Of a stretch of 12,365 bases of DNA, positions 1 through 5,418 are shown piece by piece. A program made the position numbers and the translations under genes. Where the stretch lies: assembly GCA_026398545.1 (NCBI GenBank), contig JAPLSR010000317.1, forward strand, positions 1 through 12,365, written 5' to 3'. Position 1 is the stretch's first letter, and the number at the start of each line of letters is the position of its first letter. This DNA is from Candidatus Sumerlaeota bacterium (GTDB lineage Bacteria > Sumerlaeota > Sumerlaeia > MWCT01). Under the pieces are notes generated by a model. It was not told the DNA's origin. It made no database searches and worked only from the letters and a program-made list of their open reading frames with translations.

Positions 1-974
1 AGACCGAGTCCGCTCCCCTCAATCCTGCCCACATGGCATGCACGCTGAAAGCGGTCAAAAATGCCGGGAAGTTCCTGTGGTGGAATCCCGGGTCCCGTAT
101 TTCTCACCACCAGTCCCAACGAGGGTTTTTCCAGCGGGGAATCCTCAGCGGAGATGGACATCGTCTTCACTTCAATCTCGCCCCCGTCGGGGGTGTATTT
201 CGCCGCATTATTCAACACATTCCCAATTGCGCGAAACAGGAGGTTTTCATCACCTGTGACCTGCGGGGTGTCGGGCTGAAGAGAGACATGAAGGGCGATG
301 CCCTGCTTCTCCAGAATCGGTCTCATGATTGAGAGTATATCATCCACAAGAATATTGATTCCGACCTCGCCCTTACAGATGGCAAGTTTTCCCTCCTTGA
401 TTTTGCACGAGGTGAGAAAATTATCAATCAATGAGAGAATCTTCTGACCGTTATAGTTGATGGTGCTCACGTAACCTTTCGCATTCGGGCTGATTTCACC
501 TGTTTTTCTGTCATAAATCATCCCGACACACCCGATTATCGATGTGAGGGGAATCTTTAAATCATGGGTTATCATGTGAATCATTTCCTCGCGGAGGCGG
601 TCTGCCTCCACCTTCATAAACGCCTTTTCAATGGAGTTCCGCACCATCTCAAAATCAAAGGGTTTGGTAACGTAATCAAACGCACCTGCCTGGATTGCCT
701 GAATGGCGGACTCCGTGGTGGGATGTCCGGTAATGATGATTATAATCGTTTGTGGAGAATGGGTGTTGATGTGGTCAATCACGTCAAAACCGCTGACGTC
801 CGGCATACGGAGGTCTGTGAGCACAACATGGTAATTTTTCAATTTGATTTTTTCAATACCCTCCGCGCCGGAATATGCCTTCTCCACATTATAACTGCCA
901 TAGCTCAAGAGGTCAGCGAGGCTATCCGTCATTCGCCTCTCATCATCAATAATAAGGATGTTTCTTTCCTCAAT
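1..974 (-). CDS. Receiver-histidine kinase protein, 3' end outside window, non-canonical start
   Basis: A soluble two-component signalling protein with an N-terminal receiver and a C-terminal kinase. Counting from the ATT at 974: the receiver has the acidic pair D10-D11, phospho-acceptor D54 in LTDLRMPD, T82 in IITGH and K104 in TKPF. The HisKA helix follows, with phospho-acceptor H137 in MITHDLKIPL. The ATPase domain shows the N box (NVLNNAAKYTPDGG), a G1-like NTGPGIP, the F box (IFDRF) and the start of the G2 box (GSGLG) at the window edge. I translated the frame through without a break. There are no membrane segments, so it is probably cytoplasmic. The first in-frame ATG (932) lies after D10-D11 and would destroy the receiver, so translation should begin upstream at ATT 974 or ATA 977/983, behind a purine-rich ribosome site. 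It lies 36 nt after the hydrolase stop and is probably co-transcribed. The domain call is firm; the exact start is uncertain. Confidence 0.9.
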   Translation of the reverse strand, partial: MEERNILIIDDERRMTDSLADLLSYGSYNVEKAYSGAEGIEKIKLKNYHVVLTDLRMPDVSGFDVIDHINTHSPQTIIIIITGHPTTESAIQAIQAGAFDYVTKPFDFEMVRNSIEKAFMKVEADRLREEMIHMITHDLKIPLTSIIGCVGMIYDRKTGEISPNAKGYVSTINYNGQKILSLIDNFLTSCKIKEGKLAICKGEVGINILVDDILSIMRPILEKQGIALHVSLQPDTPQVTGDENLLFRAIGNVLNNAAKYTPDGGEIEVKTMSISAEDSPLEKPSLGLVVRNTGPGIPPQELPGIFDRFQRACHVGRIEGSGLG

Positions 975-983
975 TATATCTAT

Positions 984-995
984 CCCCTCCCCCCT
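984..995 (-). promoter_or_regulatory. Ribosome binding site of the kinase gene
   Basis: On the minus strand a run AGGGGGGAGGGG lies between the hydrolase stop codon (1011-1013) and the kinase. Its GGAGG core is 8 nt before ATA 977 and 11 nt before ATT 974. There is no ATG, GTG or TTG at a usable distance. This site is the main evidence that the kinase starts here rather than at the internal ATG at 932. Confidence 0.5.
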
Positions 996-1010
996 GTCAG
1001 ACCGTTCCTC

Positions 1011-2165
1011 CTACCTCCCCTTGCCGGTCTTTTTCAGTATTGCCCCCAGCGCGGGCGCATAGGCAGTTGCCATGCGGAAAAATCCAAGGTCTGTCGGGTG
1101 AACACCATCCACAGTGCCGTTTTCACGTCCGGCGAGCTGGTTGTCTGCCGGCAGATAATACAAATATTTCACACCCTCCTTCTGCAGATTCTTATAAGCC
1201 GTTTTGAGGGCGAGGTTTTGAGGATTGTCCCGGCGAAGGAGAAGATTTTCCACAAGGAGTATGGGGGTCTCAGGATGTGCGTGACGCAGGGTGCGGACAA
1301 AGGGCTTCACACGCTCCTTCACCATGTCGGTTGTCATGTTCGGAAGGCATTCAAGTATATAAACGCTCGGGGATAGCTCGCACAGTAAATCTGCGATGAC
1401 GGGTTCCATCTTACCTGCGCCGGAAAAGCCCAGATTGATGACCTCGCGGTCCAGCCATCGCCCCAGGATTGCCGCATGGCACATGCCGGCGCGGGAGGCG
1501 CATCCCCCCTGGGTTATAGAGGTGCCATAGAAAACGAGAGGTCGCCTTTCCGCAGGGCGTTCGGGCGCAGGGGCAAGGAATGCCACCGGCGTCACGCCGA
1601 CCTTTAAATCTTTAACCTTATTGTAAAGCGGCAGATAAAGGAGGTATTCCGCCGGTTTGCCAGGGAGATTATTAACCAGAGTGGCAGTTGTGGTGGTGAT
1701 ATTAGGACGTCCAACTCCGCAGAATTCCCATGTGTCCTTCCTGCGCACATAAAGGTCAAGTCCGCTGTTGCCTGTGGCTGCCATGTGGTTCATCGCCCCG
1801 CCGCCGTCCCAGTAAGCCCCGATTACCTTTGAATCCGTCACAAAGCGCACCGCTATCCCCGCCGTGTCTTTGCTCAGGTTCCAGACCGCAGTGGTGACTT
1901 TATCCCTCGCACGGACCGGCAGCCTCTCAAAAAGATGCTCCGTGCCCTTCCATCCCTTCCCTTCAATGAGGAGATATTTTGCATCATACCAGAGAAGGGC
2001 TGATTTTTTCTCATGCCCTCCGAGGGCGTGGTCAATCTTCCTGAGCCCCGAAATGTCAAGCGGTTTTGAAACTGTCTTCGTCATGCCGCGTGAGGCTGGC
2101 TGGTTTCCAGCCGCAAGGACGCAACCGAGTAACAAACACATGAACAGGCACAAAAATCTTCTCAT
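1011..2165 (-). CDS. SGNH/GDSL-family hydrolase, predicted lipoprotein
   Basis: A predicted exported esterase or acylhydrolase of 384 residues from ATG 2165. I chose this ATG because AGGA lies 8 nt upstream; a TTG at 2186 would add seven residues but has no ribosome site. A short hydrophobic signal ends in LLGC with Cys15 as the likely lipid-anchored residue. An N-terminal beta-rich domain contains GLDLY (about residues 135-139), the signature of the GxDLY domain that accompanies Lipase_GDSL_3. The catalytic domain shows block I GTSITQG (Ser216), block II NLGFSGAGKM (Gly), block III ECLPNMT (Asn276) and block V DGVHPTDLGF (Asp353, His356). A complete catalytic set therefore appears present. 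Family members act on esters such as acetylated glycans, but the substrate cannot be read from the sequence. It precedes the receiver-kinase gene, possibly in one operon. The family call is strong. Confidence 0.9.
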   Translation of the reverse strand: MRRFLCLFMCLLLGCVLAAGNQPASRGMTKTVSKPLDISGLRKIDHALGGHEKKSALLWYDAKYLLIEGKGWKGTEHLFERLPVRARDKVTTAVWNLSKDTAGIAVRFVTDSKVIGAYWDGGGAMNHMAATGNSGLDLYVRRKDTWEFCGVGRPNITTTTATLVNNLPGKPAEYLLYLPLYNKVKDLKVGVTPVAFLAPAPERPAERRPLVFYGTSITQGGCASRAGMCHAAILGRWLDREVINLGFSGAGKMEPVIADLLCELSPSVYILECLPNMTTDMVKERVKPFVRTLRHAHPETPILLVENLLLRRDNPQNLALKTAYKNLQKEGVKYLYYLPADNQLAGRENGTVDGVHPTDLGFFRMATAYAPALGAILKKTGKGR

Positions 2166-2652
2166 ACCGTAATTCCTTTTCGCCAAATTTCATCAAAATA
2201 TCATAATTCCACAGTGCACAGGATATCTTTAGTGTCAAGTGAATACCCGCCTCGGAAAAAAACGTCTTTTATCTTTGTGTCCTTGTGACTTCGTGGTAAA
2301 CTATCTTTAATCACGAACCCTAGAACTCCACCTGACATTATTTTAAATTGATTTTCCTACTGAATCTCTTACTGTTTCCTTAGTTTCTTCAACCTGCCTG
2401 CCTTGTCTCGTGCGGTGGAGGGAGAGGCGGAGAGGAGGTAATCAGTGTGGGTGTGGTGGCGGAGATGACGGGCGACATGCCCGCCGTGGCGGTAACCTTA
2501 CTTGAAGCCATCTCATAAATACCTTTTAGACCTTTATTCCCGAAAAGCATGATGTCTGCCTTTTGTGCGCATCTCAAAGCCAAGCGTCAGCCGCAAACGA
2601 CACAAGTCTGCAAACGGTATATTTGCGTCTGCCACTCCGCTAAGGATTTGTT
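2166..2652. other. Intergenic region, no convincing gene
   Basis: About 490 bp between the hydrolase start and the attC-like site. On the minus strand a TTGACA box lies at 2233-2238, but no good -10 box is found at 16-18 nt, so I do not call a promoter. A TATGAT-like box lies nearer the gene, about 2199-2204. A minus-strand open frame of 64 codons (2389-2583) has GC-rich third positions and a Ser/Thr/Pro-rich tail (SSPPLPPP). It begins right after an in-frame stop, uses a TTG without a ribosome site and matches no family I know; it may be a gene remnant. A small hairpin GGGC-GACAT-GCCC lies within it, around 2469-2481. The rest shows nothing I can name. Confidence 0.4.
2273..2317. repeat. Degenerate half-copy of the 3451-3555 repeat family
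   Basis: The stretch starting CTTTGTGTCCTTGTGACTTC and ending GTGGTAA resembles the right arm of the palindromic element at 3451-3555 (CTCCGTGACCTCCGTGCCTC then TGTGGTGA). Both carry the same spaced GTG-CCT-GTG-GTGGT pattern. A short inverted repeat, TTCGTG (2290-2295) with CACGAA (2312-2317), follows it. The similarity is by eye and imperfect, so this is a tentative relic. Confidence 0.3.
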
Positions 2653-2716
2653 GCAGAACGTTGGCGTGAGGCTGCGACGCGCCAGCGGCGCTAGCCTCCA
2701 CGCATTTGTTGGATGC
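2653..2716 (-). repeat. Integron attC-like recombination site
   Basis: Read on the minus strand, the site starts with an R''-type box GCATCCAAC (2716-2708; consensus RYYYAAC). The L'' arm is GCGTGGAGGCT (2703-2693), followed by an inner GCGCC/GGCGC hairpin with a 3-nt loop, and then the L' arm AGCCTCACGC (2673-2664). It closes with CAAC and GTTCTGC (2659-2653) in the R' position. L'' and L' pair over 10 bp with one unpaired G in L'', which matches the extrahelical base that sets attC polarity. The 64-bp length is normal for attC. The R' bases after GTT do not fit GTTRRRY well, as can happen where the flanking DNA belongs to another cassette or to the chromosome. Confidence 0.7.
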
Positions 2717-3320
2717 CGTTATCTCTTAAGTATCGAAGTCGTATGTACAACAATCCGAGAATTGCGCCGATTAGATCCGCACAGAGATCGAGCGACGTGT
2801 TCATGTAGCCTCCGACTCCCGATTGTGGGACACAGATTGAAACCACAAATTCAAGAATCTCGTTGAGAGCCCCCATGCCAAGCCCGGCCATAACCAACAC
2901 GATGCCCAATGCAATAGGATTCTCCACGGGTCTCTTGAGAGTACCTGTCAGCAAGGAAAACACCACCAGTGTCGATACTCCAAATCCCCAGATGTGCACG
3001 AGTTGGTCATATCGCCAAACAGGATATGTTTCAGAGAGTCGGATCAGCATGACGTCATACAACCTGCCTTCACCGATTGTGATGCCGCCTCCTGCAAGGT
3101 GGAGAGCGGACCACACGGTCAGCCCAACCAAAGATCCGAGGGTATAGTCGACTTTCTTGATGCTAATCCCGATGAGACACAGGAAGAAGACGATGACACC
3201 CACATATATAAGGAACTCGTAGTTTAGACGCGCCAGAAACAGTGACCCAAACCCAGCGATTAGCGCCAGGTTGATCAACAGAAGAACTATGTGTTTCTTC
3301 TTCATGTCCCAAGCATCCAA
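2659..3320 (-). mobile_element. Single integron gene cassette carrying the DUF2238-like gene
   Basis: The unit of about 660 bp has the layout of an inserted gene cassette: a core site GTTGGATGC (3321-3313, minus strand), 7 nt, one promoterless gene, and an attC-like site overlapping the stop codon. In a circularised cassette the first bases after the crossover rebuild R', which must pair with R''. Here GTTGGATGC at the start and GCATCCAAC at the end are a perfect 9-bp complement, as predicted. No integrase gene or second complete attC is visible, so it may sit at a secondary site or be a lone attC remnant (CALIN-type). Confidence 0.65.
2691..3305 (-). CDS. Integral membrane protein, DUF2238/YjdF-like (cassette gene)
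   Basis: A 204-residue protein, nearly all hydrophobic. Likely membrane segments lie at about residues 7-25, 30-47, 55-72, 105-120, 130-148 and 176-190. Polar residues conserved in the DUF2238 (YjdF) family appear to be present: an Asp-x-x-x-His pair (D100, H104 in YDQLVHIWGFG), an NE-x-x-E motif (N148, E149, E152 in ALNEILEF) and a Gly-rich GVGGYMNTSLDL loop. The biochemical role of that family is unknown to me. I start at ATG 3305; a TTG at 3323 would overlap the cassette core site and has no ribosome site. The last codons (IQQMRGG, stop TAG) run into the R'' and L'' arms of the attC-like site, a typical cassette arrangement. The family call is from motif memory; membrane location is certain. 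Confidence 0.7.
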   Translation of the reverse strand: MKKKHIVLLLINLALIAGFGSLFLARLNYEFLIYVGVIVFFLCLIGISIKKVDYTLGSLVGLTVWSALHLAGGGITIGEGRLYDVMLIRLSETYPVWRYDQLVHIWGFGVSTLVVFSLLTGTLKRPVENPIALGIVLVMAGLGMGALNEILEFVVSICVPQSGVGGYMNTSLDLCADLIGAILGLLYIRLRYLRDNGIQQMRGG

Positions 3321-3321
3321 C
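3313..3321 (-). other. Cassette 5' boundary core site (GTTRRRY type)
   Basis: On the minus strand GTTGGATGC fits GTTRRRY and lies just before the cassette gene. It is the exact reverse complement of the R'' box at 2708-2716 read in the same orientation. Crossover between G and TT would put the cassette start at 3320. The sequence further upstream does not resemble an attC or a recognisable attI. Confidence 0.55.
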
Positions 3322-3340
3322 AATAATTAGACTGGTCTAT

Positions 3341-3368
3341 ATAATACCTTTAGCATAGCAATTTTGAA
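3341..3368 (-). promoter_or_regulatory. Candidate promoter for the cassette gene
   Basis: TTCAAA (3368-3363) and TATTAT (3346-3341) are spaced by 16 nt on the minus strand, with a predicted transcript start about 30 nt before ATG 3305. It lies outside the cassette boundary. Integron cassettes usually lack their own promoter and depend on one next to the insertion site, so this fits. Base composition here is AT-rich, so a chance match is possible. Confidence 0.35.
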
Positions 3369-3450
3369 TCTATATAAAACCAACAGGCTTTTGGACATTT
3401 TTTATATAAGCAGTTTATTTTGCGTGTCAATGAGGAAATTAATAATGAAG

Positions 3451-3555
3451 ATTCACCACAGAGCCACAGAGAACACAGAGGTTAAGTCCTTTGAATCCGC
3501 CATTGGCGGATTCAAAGATTTTATTCTCCGTGACCTCCGTGCCTCTGTGGTGAGA
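3451..3555. repeat. Palindromic dispersed repeat (MITE-like), about 105 bp
   Basis: Two arms of about 33 bp, 3453-3485 and 3522-3553, are inverted copies of each other with few mismatches. The outer 11 bp, TCACCACAGAG and CTCTGTGGTGA, match perfectly. Between them lies a perfect palindrome, CTTTGAATCCGCCA (3489-3502) with TGGCGGATTCAAAG (3504-3517) around one central base. This 'CACCACAGAG-CACAGAG' type of element is scattered in intergenic DNA of many bacterial genomes and yields spurious reading frames encoding HHRATENTE, as it does here. It encodes no transposase. Mobility is inferred from the family and not visible here. Confidence 0.75.
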
Positions 3556-3783
3556 TTTATAATCTTAGGGGTTCTAAAAATAAGTTGAACTGGGTTTCCA
3601 CCGGAGATAAAGTTGTATTTGATTTGCTGAAAAAATGGGTGAAAAAAAAGAAATGGGCAACCTTTTCACGGATACTCCGTCTGAAATATCAGGAATTCAT
3701 TAAAATAGTTGGGGTATTTTTGTGTCATAAGCCCCATGCGAGAAGAAAAACATCCGTGGGACATCACTATGAAAGGGAGGTTC
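3556..3783 (+). promoter_or_regulatory. Leader region of the export operon
   Basis: About 230 bp, AT-rich at the left and free of convincing genes. A perfect short palindrome ACGGA-TAC-TCCGT lies at 3668-3680 and could be an operator, though chance is not excluded. No clear -35/-10 pair stands out. Just before the operon's first gene, AAGGGAGG (3773-3780) supplies the ribosome site. Small open frames across this stretch have no ribosome site and no recognisable domain. Confidence 0.35.
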
Positions 3784-5367
3784 ATGAAAAACAACTCGCA
3801 CTTCCCGGAACCGGCAGGATTGCCGTCTGACGCCTCACTTCCCCCCCCGTTATTTCAATTCCCCTCTCTTTTCTTTTTTCTATGCCTCCTGTCTGCCGTA
3901 TCCTCCTGCGCAAGGTTGGGAAATTATGCAAGGGAACATGCCGACAAGGACGCTTATAATGTCATCGCCGCAAAGCAGTATGAATCACTGGGAAGGGCGG
4001 ATGAATTCTCCATCGCTCCCATGAATGATGAAACCACAAGCAGGGTCCTGACTGAGTCGCCGCGGCTGAACATTGCAAATGACACCTTCACAACCCCCGC
4101 ATACACGCTCTCCCTTGCCGACACCATGGCAATCGCCATCGCCAATAACCGCGATTACAAAAGCCGGAGGGAGACATTTTACAGCCAGGCGCTTGGCTTG
4201 ATTGAGACACGACGCAACTATCAGTTCCTTTATACCGCCTCCGCAAACGAGTCGCTCACACGCACCGAGGAGGGACACGACACCGCGTATGGACCTACCG
4301 TTGAACGGTTCGGCGCGCGCGGATTCTCGGCGGGCGTTTCAAAAGTTCTCGCCACAGGCGCAAATATCACATTAGATTTCTCCCACAGCTTTGTCCGCTT
4401 CTTCACCCATGACCCGCGCCCTTCAGCCTCCAACAGCCTGTCCTTTTCCATCGTTCAGCCGCTCCTGCGCGGCGCCGGCTCCCTTGTCGCCCTTGAAAGC
4501 CTGCGCCAGGCTGAGCGGAGCATGATTTACTCAGCGCGGGACTTCCGCCGCTACCAGCAGGGGTTTATAATTAATGTGGCGGAGGGGTATTACGGTCTTT
4601 TGAGCGCGCGGGACCAGTTGGTCAATGCCCAGAAGAATTATCAAAGCACAACCGATAACCTGCACTATCTGCAAAGACTCGCTTCTGCAGGACGCAAATC
4701 CGGCATCGAGGTTGACCAGGCGCGTCAGAAGGTCCTTGAGGCGGAAAGCAGTCTCTCAAGCACCCAGAAGGCTTACGGGCGGCAGCTTGACCAATTCAAA
4801 ATCTTCCTCGGCATCCCGTTGACACTTGACATCGGACCCGACCCCGCAGAACTAAACCGCATCGCCGAACGCGGACTCCTCCGCCCGGATATGACCCTTT
4901 CACAAGCCATCGACATCGCCCTGAAGGAACGCCTCGACCTGAAAAATGTTCATGATGCCGTGGAGGACAGTGAACGCGCCGTCAAAATCGCCCTCCAGAA
5001 CTTCCTCCCCAACCTCAACGCCCGATATAATTACTCCACATCCACAGGAGATGAAAAGGACCGTGTGAGACTGGACTTCGTCCTCGAAGTCCGGGACAAC
5101 TGGCGGGAACTTGAAGATTCTCGCACGGATTACAGAATCCAGGTGGAGAGTGTGCGGCTTACGGAGCGCCGCGTGAAAAGCACCTCGTTGTTCCTTCAGA
5201 GCGGACGCGCCACAGCCCGCGACCTCCTTGATGCGCAGGATACGCTCCTTTTATCGCGCAATGCCCTCACCAACGCACTCGTCCAACACACCATCCAGCG
5301 GCTCAATTTCTGGAACTCTATTGAACGATTAACCATTGATGAAAAAGGAATGTGGCGGGAAAAATGA
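3784..5367 (+). CDS. TolC-family outer-membrane efflux lipoprotein, second repeat shortened
   Basis: The outer-membrane exit channel of the export system, 527 residues from ATG 3784, with AAGGG about 6 nt upstream. ATG 3769 and upstream TTG 3709 are weaker starts. A long N-region is followed by a hydrophobic stretch ending VSSC, giving Cys42 as the probable lipidated residue, as in OprM-like channels. The first OEP repeat (about 108-348) is complete: helix from LSLADTMAIAIANN, beta region about 147-225, helix from VAEGYYGLLSA. The second repeat starts at MTLSQAIDIALKERLDL (370). Its LPNLNARYNYS strand (409-418) is followed after only about 18 residues by VRDNWRELED (436-445), whereas the matching interval in repeat 1 is about 120 residues. 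A beta strand and half a helix therefore seem to be missing. It is the first gene of the operon, 51 nt before the adaptor. Family certain; functional state of the channel uncertain. Confidence 0.93.
   Translation: MKNNSHFPEPAGLPSDASLPPPLFQFPSLFFFLCLLSAVSSCARLGNYAREHADKDAYNVIAAKQYESLGRADEFSIAPMNDETTSRVLTESPRLNIANDTFTTPAYTLSLADTMAIAIANNRDYKSRRETFYSQALGLIETRRNYQFLYTASANESLTRTEEGHDTAYGPTVERFGARGFSAGVSKVLATGANITLDFSHSFVRFFTHDPRPSASNSLSFSIVQPLLRGAGSLVALESLRQAERSMIYSARDFRRYQQGFIINVAEGYYGLLSARDQLVNAQKNYQSTTDNLHYLQRLASAGRKSGIEVDQARQKVLEAESSLSSTQKAYGRQLDQFKIFLGIPLTLDIGPDPAELNRIAERGLLRPDMTLSQAIDIALKERLDLKNVHDAVEDSERAVKIALQNFLPNLNARYNYSTSTGDEKDRVRLDFVLEVRDNWRELEDSRTDYRIQVESVRLTERRVKSTSLFLQSGRATARDLLDAQDTLLLSRNALTNALVQHTIQRLNFWNSIERLTIDEKGMWREK
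5071..5094. repeat. Hairpin inside the TolC gene at the shortened segment
   Basis: GGACTTCG (5073-5080) and CGAAGTCC (5085-5092) form a perfect 8-bp inverted repeat with loop TCCT, extended by a T-G wobble and a C-G pair. It encodes RLDFVLEVRD, exactly where the second OEP repeat lacks its expected strand and helix. It could be the scar of a deletion between inverted sequences or a coincidence. Confidence 0.5.
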
Positions 5368-5418
5368 ATCCGGCGAATATCATCATAACATCAAATATGA
5401 AAAATGGGAGATAACCTC

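Noticed and set aside
1011..1013. Programmed read-through of TAG fusing hydrolase and kinase
   Set aside because: The fusion would join an exported lipoprotein to a cytoplasmic kinase with no membrane segment between, and a good ribosome site follows the stop.
564..1376. Plus-strand open frame of 270 codons
   Set aside because: It is antisense to the kinase and hydrolase genes, both of which have clear domain motifs, and it shows no recognisable domain of its own.
2233..2238. TTGACA box upstream of the hydrolase on the minus strand
   Set aside because: No acceptable -10 box at 16-18 nt; the nearest TATGAT-like box is about 27 nt away.
3364..3588. Small plus-strand frame of 74 codons
   Set aside because: Its translation (HHRATENTE) is the known artefact of the CACCACAGAG-type repeat, and it has no ribosome site.
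3668..3680. ACGGA-TAC-TCCGT palindrome as a confirmed operator
   Set aside because: Only 5-bp arms and a single occurrence; no regulator gene of matching type is visible, so I list it only as part of the leader.
3585..3830. Small plus-strand frame of 81 codons before and into the TolC gene
   Set aside because: It starts at an ATG without a ribosome site in AT-rich leader DNA, overlaps the TolC gene in another frame and has no domain.
5364..5413. Possible 16-codon leader peptide ATGAATCCGG... overlapping the TolC stop
   Set aside because: No ribosome site and no repeated regulatory codons; it is probably chance.
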